The translations under genes were made by a program, and so were the position numbers. 64,000 nucleotides of DNA. Origin: Sphingobacterium sp. UBA5670. Its GTDB lineage: Bacteria > Bacteroidota > Bacteroidia > Sphingobacteriales > Sphingobacteriaceae. Shown here one piece after another: positions 1 to 8,983 of the stretch. Location: NCBI RefSeq assembly GCF_002420705.1, contig NZ_DIIM01000020.1, positions 7,957 to 71,956 on the forward strand. The letters are read 5' to 3'. The notes below the pieces were generated by a model. That model had not been told where the DNA came from. It did no database searches and saw nothing but the letters and a program-made list of their open reading frames with translations. The first letter of the stretch is position 1; each line of letters opens with the position of its first letter.

Positions 1-256
1 CCGTATCTTGTTTGTAAAGAGATTTCGTAATATAGATCCGGCTTGAATCCGTTTTAATTTCATCCGTGATACGTAAGAAAAAGTTCTTCTTCTCCGCCCC
101 TGGTGTACCATTGGTAAACTGTTCGATTTTTACGCCTTCAATTTTGTTCACCGTTGTCGTATCACTGCCATCAGTCTTCTTCTGATTGGAGTTGCCGCAA
201 CTAGCCATCAGCATGGTAGCGGTCGCAAGAAATGCTATAGATTGAATCTTGTGCAT
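1..256 (-). CDS. Lipoprotein, 3' part cut by the window edge
   Basis: The first 85 codons of a minus-strand gene are visible, starting at ATG 256-254. The N-terminus is a lipoprotein signal peptide: MHKIQS, a hydrophobic stretch, and lipobox LMASC with the Cys at about residue 20. A Ser/Asn/Lys/Asp-rich linker follows, typical of a lipoprotein tether, then the start of a folded region with FFLRITDEIKTDSS. The mature protein should be anchored in the cell envelope. No family can be named from this fragment. The gene lies downstream of the YdiJ-type dehydrogenase on the same strand, with a long inverted repeat between them. Confidence 0.75.
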   Translation of the reverse strand, partial: MHKIQSIAFLATATMLMASCGNSNQKKTDGSDTTTVNKIEGVKIEQFTNGTPGAEKKNFFLRITDEIKTDSSRIYITKSLYKQDT

Positions 257-264
257 ATTGAATT

Positions 265-327
265 GTTTGTTATCAGTTATCAATGAATATTGCTCTTTTA
301 ATATTACCATTATTACTGATAACAAAC
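265..327. promoter_or_regulatory. 13-bp perfect inverted repeat before the lipoprotein start
   Basis: GTTTGTTATCAGT (265-277) is repeated as its exact complement ACTGATAACAAAC (315-327), 37 bp apart. One arm ends 9 bp before the lipoprotein ATG, so in minus-strand RNA the hairpin would sit against the ribosome-binding region. No T-run follows, so a simple intrinsic terminator is unlikely. It may be an operator or an RNA hairpin. Confidence 0.5.
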
Positions 328-349
328 AACTATTAGCAATGTTTTTATT

Positions 350-3271
350 TTATTTCAATAAAGCATTATACAAAATTTCCACCGGATGATAGGATTTTCT
401 ACCCACACCGTCTTTTATCTGATGCCTACAGGAAGTACCCGCTGCGGCAATCAAGGTATCAGTTTCTGTCTTCCGTATGGTTGGTAACAAGACCAGTTCG
501 GCAACTTTCATTGAAATAGCATAATGTTCAGCCTCGTAGCCAAATGAACCAGCCATCCCACAACAACCTGAAGGAATTGTTTCTATACTGTAGTTTGCAG
601 GAAACGATAGGACCTGTTCGGTAACGGATACCAGATGGAAAGCTTTTTGATAACAATGTCCGTGCAGCTTAATCTTTTTTGTTTCATTTGTAAACTGTTC
701 CGGATGAATACGTCCTGCCTTCATTTCAGCCAACAAAAATTCGTCGATCATTAGTGCATTTTTAGCAATTTGCTGCGCTTCGGCACGTAAATCATCATCA
801 ACTAAGCTTAAATATTCGTCTCTAAATGTAATTATCCCTGATGGTTCAACACCTAAAAGTGGAGTTTCATCCGTAATTAATCCCTTTAACAAATGAATAT
901 TTTGATTCGCAATCTTCTTTGCTTCTTTCACAAAACCCTTGGAAAGATAAGTCCGTCCACTTTGCACATGTTTTGGAATGACTACTTCATAGCCCAATGC
1001 AGTCAACAATTTGTACGCTGTAATACCGATCTCCGCATCATTATATTCCGTAAACTCATCCGAAAAAAGGTAAACCCGACGCTTGGAACCATTTATCGCC
1101 GCCTGTTTTTTTACCCATTGCGTTAAGGTTGTTCCATTGACTGTAGGCAAGGAACGCTTTGGCGCAAATCCTACCGTTTTTTTAACCAATCCTGACAGAA
1201 AATCATTTTTTACTACAAAATTATAAAGCGGAGCAACCCAAGATCCAAGTTTCTGGGACTGTGTGAAATTTGCAATTAATTTCGTTCGGAAACCGGCCCC
1301 ATGCTCATCATAATAATGCTGTAAAAATTCAGCTTTCATTTTGGCTACATCCACACTGGATGGACATTCCGTTTTACAGCCTTTGCAGCTTAAACAAAGA
1401 TCCATGACCTCCTTAATTTCTTCGTGGTCGAAGCGATTCTTTTTGGTGGAATTGGTTAAAAACTGGCGCAACATATTTGCCCGTGCCCGCGTAGTATCTT
1501 TTTCATCACGCGTAGCCATAAACGAAGGACACATCGTCCCTCCCGTAATTTCGGTCTTTCGACAATCTCCCGAACCGGAACATTTCTCTGCCAACCGAAG
1601 AATAGATTCATCTTTCGAAAAGTCAAAGTAGGTCTTTATTTCTGTACGATTGCTATCGTTGTCATAACGTAGATGCGAATCCATTGGTGGCGTATTGACA
1701 ATCTTATTTGCATTAAAAACACCCTCCGGATCGAAGATGGATTTTACCTCTTCAAGCAATTTGTACACTTTTTCACCAAGCACCTTACCAATAAACTCGC
1801 CGCGTAGACGGCCATCCCCATGTTCACCACTCAATGATCCGTTATATTTTAATACCAGATCACTTGTTTTTTCGAGGATAGAACGAAAAGTGCGTTTTCC
1901 TTCTGCTGTTTTCAAATTAACAAAGGGCTCAATGTGTAGCTCTCCAGCACCTGCGTGTGCATAATAGGATGCATGTACACCTTCTTCAATCAAAAGCTTC
2001 TGAATATCGTTCACATAGGCGGGTAGATCTTCTGGTGATACCGCACAATCTTCAATCAGATTAACTGGCTGGCTATCGCCGGGTAGATTGCGAATAAGTC
2101 CCAATCCTGCCTTGCGTACATCCCAAACTAAATTTGTCTGTTCAATGCCGGTAATATAAGGATAGGCATAACCCAAACCGCGTTCAATAAGATCCTGTTT
2201 CAAGGCCATAGCTTTCGCTTCAGTTTCAGCAGCTGTGTGCCCCCTAAATTCAACAATCAATAAAGCCTGAGGATCCCCCTCAATAAAAAAACGGTTATAC
2301 TTGTAGGTTGGATGCCCAACAGTAAAATCCATGATGTACTTATCGACCAATTCGGATGCTTCTGGTTGATGATCTAAGGCAACCACATTCCCATGCATAC
2401 ACTCGACCATATCGGCAAAATGAACGCAGAGCAAACCGAGTTCTTTTGGTGGTAGGGGCATGAGGTTGAGTTTTGCTTCCGTGACAATCGCCAACGTTCC
2501 CTCCGATCCAGCCAACAGGTTACACATATTGAAAGGTGCTGACCGATCACTTAAAATATCAAGTGCATACCCTGTATTTCTCCGGGTAATCGATCGTTTT
2601 GGATAACCCGCTTCAATAGCACTTAAATGCTGAGGATTGGATAACAGTTCGTTCATTTGACGATAGATATCTCCTTCACGATTAGGTAGTAATAATTTTT
2701 TGAAATAAGTTGCCTCATCAATAGCCTCAAATGTCACTTCCGAGCGATCGTCCAAAAGTACATCGGCAGAAATTAAGTTGTGCCGGGTATCACCCCAAAC
2801 GATAGAATGAAGACCAGAGGAGTTATTTCCGATCATGCCACCTATCATGGCGCGACTTGCCGTCGAAGTTTCGGGACCAAACATAAGACCGAATGGCTTA
2901 AGATAACTGTTCAAGTCATCACGGATCACCCCAGGTTGCACCCGTACCCATTGCTCTTCTACATTAAGTTCGATAATAGCATTAAAATGACGGGAAACAT
3001 CCATAATAATACCATGACCAACAACCTGTCCCGCGAGAGAAGTACCCGCGGTACGTGGTATTAACGTAACCTTGTTGTTGTGCGCAAAATCAATTAATTT
3101 TTTGATATCATCAATATCGGCAGGTATTGCCACAGCCAACGGCTTTTCCTGATAAACAGAAGCATCTGTTGAATAGGCAAGCAACATCGTTTGATCCTTG
3201 GTTTCACTGGTATAATAAAGCTCTCCTTTGAGTAGAGACGCTAATAAGGCTAATTGATTTTGATCTTTCAC
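350..3271 (-). CDS. FAD-linked oxidase / Fe-S protein fusion (YdiJ family, D-2-hydroxyacid dehydrogenase type)
   Basis: This 973-residue protein fuses a GlcD-like flavin dehydrogenase to a GlpC-like Fe-S module. The N-terminal FAD_binding_4 fold carries IPRTAGTSLAGQ at about 71-82 and GGMIGNNSSG at about 145. The FAD-oxidase C domain runs to about 530 and includes LSGEHGDGRLRGEF. Ferredoxin-type clusters follow (CSGSGDC near 565, CLSCKGCKTECP near 625), then a C-terminal CCG domain (GHCYQKAF and SGCCGMAGSFGYE). E. coli YdiJ has this architecture and oxidises D-2-hydroxyglutarate; D-lactate is another possible substrate. The start is GTG, because an in-frame stop lies directly upstream and the next ATG falls inside the fold. 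Confidence 0.85.
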   Translation of the reverse strand: MKDQNQLALLASLLKGELYYTSETKDQTMLLAYSTDASVYQEKPLAVAIPADIDDIKKLIDFAHNNKVTLIPRTAGTSLAGQVVGHGIIMDVSRHFNAIIELNVEEQWVRVQPGVIRDDLNSYLKPFGLMFGPETSTASRAMIGGMIGNNSSGLHSIVWGDTRHNLISADVLLDDRSEVTFEAIDEATYFKKLLLPNREGDIYRQMNELLSNPQHLSAIEAGYPKRSITRRNTGYALDILSDRSAPFNMCNLLAGSEGTLAIVTEAKLNLMPLPPKELGLLCVHFADMVECMHGNVVALDHQPEASELVDKYIMDFTVGHPTYKYNRFFIEGDPQALLIVEFRGHTAAETEAKAMALKQDLIERGLGYAYPYITGIEQTNLVWDVRKAGLGLIRNLPGDSQPVNLIEDCAVSPEDLPAYVNDIQKLLIEEGVHASYYAHAGAGELHIEPFVNLKTAEGKRTFRSILEKTSDLVLKYNGSLSGEHGDGRLRGEFIGKVLGEKVYKLLEEVKSIFDPEGVFNANKIVNTPPMDSHLRYDNDSNRTEIKTYFDFSKDESILRLAEKCSGSGDCRKTEITGGTMCPSFMATRDEKDTTRARANMLRQFLTNSTKKNRFDHEEIKEVMDLCLSCKGCKTECPSSVDVAKMKAEFLQHYYDEHGAGFRTKLIANFTQSQKLGSWVAPLYNFVVKNDFLSGLVKKTVGFAPKRSLPTVNGTTLTQWVKKQAAINGSKRRVYLFSDEFTEYNDAEIGITAYKLLTALGYEVVIPKHVQSGRTYLSKGFVKEAKKIANQNIHLLKGLITDETPLLGVEPSGIITFRDEYLSLVDDDLRAEAQQIAKNALMIDEFLLAEMKAGRIHPEQFTNETKKIKLHGHCYQKAFHLVSVTEQVLSFPANYSIETIPSGCCGMAGSFGYEAEHYAISMKVAELVLLPTIRKTETDTLIAAAGTSCRHQIKDGVGRKSYHPVEILYNALLK

Positions 3272-3484
3272 TTAATCTGCATTTAATGTATGAAACAAAT
3301 CTAGTTAAATTTATGCTTTGGAAAAAGAGAAGAATGCAAGAAATATGCAAATCAAAAATGAAAAACGCATAAAAACGCAAATCGCACAATTTACAATAAA
3401 AGTCAATTTAATTTCGTCTCTTCAATCAATGCACGTATTTTTGTTGCACTACATTATTTAGTTAACGATTGATATCTTCCTTAT

Positions 3485-3988
3485 ATGCGTAACCTACTCC
3501 TTCGCTATACGCTTCATTCCGACTTTATTATATACACCATACGGGTGTTGATAGGTTTCCTTATAGGCTATCCCCTTTTTATATCCTTTCCACAATACTC
3601 CGTTTCGTGGACCCTCATTTCGATTATTCTGGTTATTTCCCCACAAGAAAACGAGTCCAAGAAAATAGCTATCGACCGTGCGAAATCTAATTTCATTGGA
3701 TCGGCTATTGGTCTCAGTCTATATTTCGTCCCTATTTCGCAACTCTATGCAATGATAATCGGCATTGTGGCATCATTGATTATATGTAAAGTGCTCAATA
3801 TTATGGCCGTGGCCAGGACCTCAATGGTCGCGTTAATTATCGTCTATCTTCATGAACAAGAAAGCCGCTCCTACTTTGCTGCATTGGATCGTTTTGGCTG
3901 CGTCTGCTTAGGTTGTCTTATCGGTTTGAGTGTAATTCTATCGACTAGAAATATGATTATGAAACTTAGAGAAAGGTACAATTGTTGA
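3485..3988 (+). CDS. Small FUSC-like integral membrane protein
   Basis: This 167-residue protein has about four to five hydrophobic segments and the layout of FUSC/aromatic-acid exporter membrane domains. It has an N-terminal helix with RVLIGFLIGYPLF, a helix ending in LVISPQENESKKIAIDRA, then SNFIGSAIGLSL and a following helix. The basic loop after the second helix (here KKIAIDRAKSN) is typical of FUSC_2 proteins. It is much shorter than full exporters, which carry two such blocks and cytosolic parts, so it may act as an oligomer or with a partner. It is divergent from the dehydrogenase at 350-3271. Substrate unknown. Confidence 0.6.
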   Translation: MRNLLLRYTLHSDFIIYTIRVLIGFLIGYPLFISFPQYSVSWTLISIILVISPQENESKKIAIDRAKSNFIGSAIGLSLYFVPISQLYAMIIGIVASLIICKVLNIMAVARTSMVALIIVYLHEQESRSYFAALDRFGCVCLGCLIGLSVILSTRNMIMKLRERYNC

Positions 3989-4131
3989 GGTAAGTATCTG
4001 GCTTTTATAAGGTAACACTTTTCATTTCAAGTCCATGTGATAAATAGTTATGGTTTCTTTACAATAAATTCGAATAAAATTCACATCATATTCTAGTTGT
4101 TCAGAATTTAATTCAGAATTGTGTAAAGTAT

Positions 4132-4162
4132 TTTGAATTTTATACTTTTTTACTTACCTTTG
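4132..4162 (+). promoter_or_regulatory. Bacteroidota-type promoter of the Lrp gene
   Basis: The sequence shows TTTG (4132-4135), a 19-bp spacer and TACCTTTG (4155-4162), matching the Bacteroidota -33/-7 consensus TTTG-N19-TAnnTTTG. The Lrp ATG begins only 9 bases after the end of the -7 box, so the leader would be a few bases at most. Confidence 0.7.
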
Positions 4163-4170
4163 CAGTCGAA

Positions 4171-4644
4171 ATGACAAAAGTAGAATATAATTTAGACCAG
4201 GTCGATTATAAAATCTTGCGTTTGATGCAGGATAATGGCCGTATCAACAATGCTGATATCGCGCGGGAATTAGGTATGGCGCCATCTGCAATTCTTGAGC
4301 GTGTAAAGAAGCTTGAGCAGAAAGATGTAATTTTAAAGTATAGTGCCAAGATCAATCCTGCTGCTGTGGATCAAAAACTTTTATCGTTTATTTTCATAAA
4401 AGCCAATGATATAATTGGCGAACAAGGTGTAGGGTTAGCACTTGCCGAAATCCCAGAGGTACAGGAAGTACATGATATTGCGGGTGACGATGGTTATCTT
4501 ATTAAAGTAAGAACAGCGGATTCAACCGGATTGGTGGATCTGATGCGCAATACATTAAGTAAGGTCGAAGGCATTATTTCGACGCGAACAACAATTGTAC
4601 TTCAAACGGTAAAGGAAGATCAGCAAGTTGTCATACCTGAATAA
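4171..4644 (+). CDS. Lrp/AsnC family transcriptional regulator
   Basis: The protein has 157 residues, the usual Lrp/AsnC length. The N-terminal winged helix-turn-helix is clear: DYKILRLMQDNGRINNADIA (residues about 12-31), then ELGMAPSAILERVKKLE. The C-terminal RAM ligand-binding domain begins near residue 65 and contains the Gly-rich turn IAGDDGYLIKVRT, typical of amino-acid-sensing members. The gene lies 18 bp upstream of an EamA-family exporter on the same strand with no terminator between. This suggests it controls amino-acid or metabolite efflux by that carrier (inference). The start is fixed by the domain edge and the promoter just upstream. Confidence 0.9.
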   Translation: MTKVEYNLDQVDYKILRLMQDNGRINNADIARELGMAPSAILERVKKLEQKDVILKYSAKINPAAVDQKLLSFIFIKANDIIGEQGVGLALAEIPEVQEVHDIAGDDGYLIKVRTADSTGLVDLMRNTLSKVEGIISTRTTIVLQTVKEDQQVVIPE

Positions 4645-4647
4645 TAG

Positions 4648-4655
4648 AAAGGAGG
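4648..4655 (+). promoter_or_regulatory. Strong Shine-Dalgarno of the EamA gene
   Basis: AAAGGAGG lies 7 bases before ATG 4663, directly after the Lrp stop codons. It is a near-perfect anti-SD match, unusual in Bacteroidota, where most starts lack one. It decides the start of the downstream gene and suggests efficient re-initiation within the two-gene operon. Confidence 0.75.
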
Positions 4656-4662
4656 TTTAATC

Positions 4663-5730
4663 ATGTTGCAAGAACAAAAAAAGGTAGCAAACCCATTAAT
4701 GGTTGTTGTAGCCTATTTCATTATTTATGTGGTGTGGGGTTCCACCTTTTTCTTTATAGAAAAAGCATTACATAGTTTTCCCCCATTTATTTTGGGTTCG
4801 TTTAGATTTGTGGCAGCCAGTGCAATCTTAATGACGTACTGCGCTATAAAAGGTTATAAATTATTTAACAAGCGTTCCATTCAGGAAGCAGCAATCGTTG
4901 GGTTTTTATTGCTCTTCGTTGATATGGCTGGCGTGATCTGGGCCGAACAATATGTATCCGGTGGTGTGGCCGCTATCATTGCCGCAGCTGCAGCAATCTG
5001 GTTTATTCTACTGGACAAACCCAAATGGAAAGAAAACTTTAGTAGCATTAGTACGGTCGCTGGTGTAGCACTGGGTTTCTTGGGTGTCGTGATGTTATTC
5101 GCTGAACAGATTATGGCTACTAATGACAAGACAGATGGTACTCTTAAAGTTATTGCGCTATCTATTTTAGTGTTAGGTTCTATCGCTTGGACTGTAGGGT
5201 CGTTAATTTCTAAATATTTCAAAAAATCTGAAAAAGAAGAAAAAGAGGATTTGCATGTCATGGTCAAGACTGCTTGGCAAATGGTGACAGCAGGCATACT
5301 TTTCAATATCACAGCCGTTTTCACTGGTGAATATGCGTCATTTACACTAAGCAGTGTCGCCCCTGTTGATTGGTTCAACCTGGGATATCTAATCACATTT
5401 GGTTCAATTCTTGCCTTCAGTTCTTATATTTGGTTATTGCAAGTTCGTCCGGCAATGGAAGTAAGTACGTATGCGTATGTGAATCCAATTATTGCACTTA
5501 TTTTAAGTCATTTCTTCACTTCGCATGCTGTAACCTCCTTGCAGATTGTTGGCTTAGCTGTTATTCTATTTTCGGTATTATTAATGAACTGGAAAGCCTA
5601 TCGCACAAAGTTGTCGTCGCGTGGAAAGAGTAAAAAAATCCTCCAACAGGAGAATATCGCTGATGATTTGAGGAAATCGAATAGCCAAATGGAAATAAAT
5701 GATATTCCCGAGACGGAATTCGTTCACTAG
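4663..5730 (+). CDS. EamA/DMT family transporter
   Basis: This 355-residue inner-membrane carrier has about ten predicted helices in two EamA repeats. The first repeat begins with YFIIYVVWGSTFFFIEKAL and FRFVAASAILM; the second contains ILVLGSIAWTVGSLISKYF and ASFTLSSVAPVDWFNLGYL, ending with YAYVNPIIALILSHFF. Those motifs are typical of drug/metabolite exporters of the YedA/RhaT kind. The last 45 or so residues form a charged cytosolic tail (KLSSRGKSKK onward) that most family members lack. It is co-transcribed with the Lrp-type regulator, which suggests amino-acid or metabolite efflux. Substrate not determinable from sequence. Confidence 0.88.
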   Translation: MLQEQKKVANPLMVVVAYFIIYVVWGSTFFFIEKALHSFPPFILGSFRFVAASAILMTYCAIKGYKLFNKRSIQEAAIVGFLLLFVDMAGVIWAEQYVSGGVAAIIAAAAAIWFILLDKPKWKENFSSISTVAGVALGFLGVVMLFAEQIMATNDKTDGTLKVIALSILVLGSIAWTVGSLISKYFKKSEKEEKEDLHVMVKTAWQMVTAGILFNITAVFTGEYASFTLSSVAPVDWFNLGYLITFGSILAFSSYIWLLQVRPAMEVSTYAYVNPIIALILSHFFTSHAVTSLQIVGLAVILFSVLLMNWKAYRTKLSSRGKSKKILQQENIADDLRKSNSQMEINDIPETEFVH

Positions 5731-5756
5731 GTTGTTATTTTTCTAATTATATGGAC

Positions 5757-5791
5757 AAAGCTTAACGTGCAATTGATGTTAAGCTTTTGTT
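5757..5791 (+). terminator. Intrinsic terminator of the Lrp-EamA operon
   Basis: AAAGCTTAAC (5757-5766) pairs with GTTAAGCTTT (5778-5787) around an 11-nt loop, followed by a broken T-rich tract. Confidence 0.75.
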
Positions 5792-5842
5792 GTTTTTAAA
5801 AATTAGCTATCATTGGATAAGATTTGTTCATATATAATTGGC

Positions 5843-5850
5843 TAACTTTG
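5843..5850 (+). promoter_or_regulatory. -7 box of the split 5'-nucleotidase operon
   Basis: TAACTTTG matches TAnnTTTG and lies 26 bases before ATG 5877. A TTTG at 5823-5826 is upstream but at a shorter spacing than the usual 19. Confidence 0.5.
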
Positions 5851-5876
5851 CGTAGTATTTGGTTAAATTAAAAAGA

Positions 5877-6638
5877 ATGAATATATCGAAGCAAATTGCC
5901 TTTATTGGTACGCTTGGAGTCGCTTCGCTTTTGATGGTCACAGGTTGTACGAAACAACTTCATCCAACGCAGAAAGATTTCCAGCAATATCATATCAATA
6001 GCGATATGCAAGCTGATCCTGCTGTCGTATCAATCTACGAACCCTTTAAACACAAAATGGAAGCGGAAATGAATCGTGTGATTGGCCATGCGGACAAAGC
6101 GTTGACGAAAGAGAAAACAGCAGAGACACTAATGGGCAACTTTTTTTGTGAAGCTTTGTTGTGGATGAGCGAACATCATGCGCATAACCCCGCAGATCTA
6201 GCATTTGCAACAAAAGGTGGAATTCGCAATGATCTTAAAGCAGGTGATATTACTGTGGGACACATCTTCGAGGTGATGCCCTTCGAAAATACATTGACCA
6301 TCCTTGAACTTAAAGGTAGTCAAATCCGCCAGCTCGCCGACTATATCGCAACCACACATGGTCAGCCTATTGCTGGAATGAAATTGAAGATTACAGGCAA
6401 CAAGGTACAGGATATTAAAATTAAAGATCAACCTGTTGATGACAATAAATTGTATAAACTCGTGACCTACGATTACCTTGCCAATGGAGGAGATAACCTC
6501 ACCTTATTGACACAACCAGTATCTCGAGCCAATTATCCGCAACGCATGCGCGAAGGATTAATTGAATATGTAAGCGAATTAACGAAGGAAGGTAAAAAAG
6601 TAAATGCAGAACTAGATGGAAGAATTAAAATCAATTAA
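5877..6638 (+). CDS. 5'-nucleotidase C-terminal domain lipoprotein
   Basis: This 253-residue protein holds only the 5_nucleotid_C domain of UshA-type nucleotidases. The N-terminus is a lipoprotein signal with lipobox LMVTGC. The domain shows GNFFCEALLWM, FATKGGIRNDLKAG, FEVMPFENTLTILEL and TYDYLANGGDN, the substrate-binding core of this family. The ATG at 5877 is preferred over an upstream in-frame TTG because it places the signal peptide at the N-terminus. Its reading frame overlaps the next gene, which encodes the metallophosphatase half. Together they would form one periplasmic nucleotidase split into two chains, with the C domain encoded first. Confidence 0.88.
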   Translation: MNISKQIAFIGTLGVASLLMVTGCTKQLHPTQKDFQQYHINSDMQADPAVVSIYEPFKHKMEAEMNRVIGHADKALTKEKTAETLMGNFFCEALLWMSEHHAHNPADLAFATKGGIRNDLKAGDITVGHIFEVMPFENTLTILELKGSQIRQLADYIATTHGQPIAGMKLKITGNKVQDIKIKDQPVDDNKLYKLVTYDYLANGGDNLTLLTQPVSRANYPQRMREGLIEYVSELTKEGKKVNAELDGRIKIN

Positions 6639-7575
6639 TCGAAGATCATTTATCAAGCAAGTTGGTGGATTTTCCGCTGCAGTTGCTTTAGGCTCCCTAC
6701 CTTTTCAAGTTGATGCTAAAAGCAAAAAGATAAAACTAACAATTTTGCACACCAACGACGTCCATAGCCGTATTGAGCCGTTTCCAATGGATGGCGGTAA
6801 ATACCAGGGATTAGGTGGTGTTGCCCGTCGAAGCACACTGATCAATAAGATTCGCCAAGAGGAAGAACATCTCCTGTTATTAGATGCAGGCGATATGTTT
6901 CAAGGCACCCCCTACTTTAATCTATTTGGTGGAAAGCTTGAACTCGACCTCATGACAAAATTAGGTTATGATGCGGGAACCTTTGGGAACCATGAATTTG
7001 ATAACGGTCTAGCAGGTCTTGTAAAATATCTCGATCATGCCAAATTTCCATTTTTAACAGCCAATTACGACTTTAAAGGAACCGTATTGGAAGGAAAGAC
7101 ACAAGACTATACCCTATTCAATAAAGGCGGAATTAAAATTGGCGTATTTGGATTGGGAGTAGATATTGAAGGATTGGTGGATCCAAATAATTTTAAGGGA
7201 ATGAAATATTTGGATCCTATTGAAGTGTCCAACAAAGTGGTGCGGATATTGAAGGAAAAGCACAAATGTGATCTGGTCATCTGTCTATCGCATTTAGGCT
7301 ATCAATACGAAAACGACAAAGTCTCCGATCTTATTCTAGCGGCGAAAACCTCTGACATTGATCTGATTATTGGTGGGCATACCCACACCTTCTTAAATGA
7401 ACCAACATTGGTTACAAATTTAAAAGGGACAAAAACTGTTGTGAACCAAGTCGGTTTTGCGGGGATTAATCTCGGACGGATTGACTTCATTATGGAGCCT
7501 GGATCCGCAAAGAAACAAATGGTAGCGAGTACGTATCAGGTCAACCCCGCAATTGCAGAAACTCAGTTGGCATAA
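6616..7575 (+). CDS. Tat-exported metallophosphatase domain of a split 5'-nucleotidase
   Basis: This 319-residue protein is the N-terminal catalytic half of a UshA/CpdB-type nucleotidase. A Tat signal (NRRSFIKQ, hydrophobic core, cleavage near VDA) is at residues 7-34. The metallophosphoesterase motifs follow in order: ILHTNDVHSR, LLLDAGDMFQG, GTFGNHEFDNG, VICLSHLGY and IIGGHTHTFL, giving the full two-metal ligand set. The start codon lies 23 bp inside the preceding C-domain gene, so translation is probably coupled. Folded export by Tat contrasts with the lipoprotein route of its partner, so assembly would happen outside the inner membrane (inference). Confidence 0.9.
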   Translation: MEELKSINRRSFIKQVGGFSAAVALGSLPFQVDAKSKKIKLTILHTNDVHSRIEPFPMDGGKYQGLGGVARRSTLINKIRQEEEHLLLLDAGDMFQGTPYFNLFGGKLELDLMTKLGYDAGTFGNHEFDNGLAGLVKYLDHAKFPFLTANYDFKGTVLEGKTQDYTLFNKGGIKIGVFGLGVDIEGLVDPNNFKGMKYLDPIEVSNKVVRILKEKHKCDLVICLSHLGYQYENDKVSDLILAAKTSDIDLIIGGHTHTFLNEPTLVTNLKGTKTVVNQVGFAGINLGRIDFIMEPGSAKKQMVASTYQVNPAIAETQLA

Positions 7576-7592
7576 TATTATACACTATTAAT

Positions 7593-7629
7593 AAATGCCA
7601 AATTGATCGATCAATTTGGCATTTTTTTT
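7593..7629 (+). terminator. Intrinsic terminator after the 5'-nucleotidase pair
   Basis: AAATGCCAAATTGA (7593-7606) pairs perfectly with TCAATTTGGCATTT (7611-7624) around a TCGA tetraloop, followed by a run of T. Confidence 0.85.
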
Positions 7630-7695
7630 ACTAAAACTAGAGAAAAGATATGATCTAGACGGATCATACAACCGATATAAGCTGATAACGATTAA

Positions 7696-8910
7696 ATGAA
7701 AAGAATTGTATCTATATACCTAGACTCCTTTAAAGGGCTCTCACAAGCTGCTTGGCTACTAGCCGTTGTCATGCTGATCAATAGAATGGGAAGTATGGTC
7801 ATCCCCTTTCTTGGACTCTATATGACCCAAGTTCTCCATTTTGACATCAAACAGATCGGAGTTGTTTTGATGAGTTATGGATTTGGATCGGTCTGTGGCT
7901 CCTATATTGGTGGCTGGCTAACTGACAAAATTGGTAGCTTCAAGGTTCAGTTTGGAAGCCTTATTCTGGCAGCCCCATTGTTTCTATTGATCCCTCATTT
8001 TAAAGAAGTGCAGTCTTTGTCTATCATGATTTTCACATTGAGCTTGATTTTTGATGCCTTTAGACCTGCAAACTCGGTATCCGTGGCGAGTTATGCAAAA
8101 CCCGAAAATATTACCCGAGCTTTTTCTTTGAATCGTTTAGCCATCAATCTTGGGTTTTCAATTGGTCCGGCAGCAGCGGGATTTTTAGCGACTATTTCAT
8201 TTAATTGGATATTTTACGGGAATTCATTTGCCGTTCTTTGTGCTGCAATAATTTTCTTTGTCTTTTTCCATAAGCGACAAAAAAGAAGCGACATTAAATC
8301 AAAGAAAGAAATTAATATTCATGAAGATTTAGCACAAAAAGCACGCAATCCCTATACCGATATTCCATTTGTATTATTCAATATCTTTTGTTGTATCTTC
8401 TCATTTTGTTTCTTTCAACTCATCACAACCTTGCCGCTATTTTACCGTGAAGTACATCACTTGGACGATCATCAGATTGGATTTCTCCTTGGCTGGAGTG
8501 GCTTCGTTATTGTTCTGTTGGAGATGTTTGTCGTACATATCGCCGAAAAGAGATTTTCCCTCATCAGTACACTTGTCTTCGGTACGTTTTTATGCGCTGC
8601 CTCTTATGCCATGTTGAATTTTAATGGCGGACTCAGTTGGCTCTATTTTACATTTTTTATTTTTGGCCTCGGCGAGATGTTGACCCTACCATTTATGGCA
8701 ACTGTTTCTGTCAACCGCTCAACTCCCAAAACACAGGGTGCATACATGGGATTTAACTCACTGGCTTTTTCAGCGGCCAATATTTTCTCGCCGCTTTTGG
8801 GTACCAGTATTGTTGACTCTTTTGGTTTTACAACATTATGGTGGGCGACAGCCTTAACCCTATCCGCTACTGCTGTTGGCTTTTACCTGGTCTTAAAATG
8901 GATGAAATAG
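7696..8910 (+). CDS. MFS transporter, DHA1-like
   Basis: This 404-residue protein has about twelve hydrophobic segments in two halves separated by a basic central loop (FHKRQKRSDIKSKKEI, about residues 192-207). The cytosolic loop between helices 2 and 3 reads SYIGGWLTDKIGSFK, the MFS motif A. The N-terminal sequence (INRMGSMVIPFLGLYMTQ) resembles multidrug-resistance and peptide-type carriers of the DHA1 group. It stands alone between two terminators, with the convergent M13 peptidase downstream, so context says nothing about its substrate. Confidence 0.85.
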   Translation: MKRIVSIYLDSFKGLSQAAWLLAVVMLINRMGSMVIPFLGLYMTQVLHFDIKQIGVVLMSYGFGSVCGSYIGGWLTDKIGSFKVQFGSLILAAPLFLLIPHFKEVQSLSIMIFTLSLIFDAFRPANSVSVASYAKPENITRAFSLNRLAINLGFSIGPAAAGFLATISFNWIFYGNSFAVLCAAIIFFVFFHKRQKRSDIKSKKEINIHEDLAQKARNPYTDIPFVLFNIFCCIFSFCFFQLITTLPLFYREVHHLDDHQIGFLLGWSGFVIVLLEMFVVHIAEKRFSLISTLVFGTFLCAASYAMLNFNGGLSWLYFTFFIFGLGEMLTLPFMATVSVNRSTPKTQGAYMGFNSLAFSAANIFSPLLGTSIVDSFGFTTLWWATALTLSATAVGFYLVLKWMK

Positions 8911-8927
8911 CTTAAAATTAATCAATG

Positions 8928-8965
8928 AAAAGGGCGTATCTCAAGATGGGATACGCCCTTTTTGA
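8928..8965. terminator. Bidirectional terminator between MFS and M13 peptidase genes
   Basis: AAAAGGGCGTATC (8928-8940) pairs with GATACGCCCTTTT (8950-8962) around a 9-nt loop. A-rich and T-rich flanks allow it to serve both converging genes. Confidence 0.85.
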
Positions 8966-8983
8966 TTTAATTTAACTTACAAA

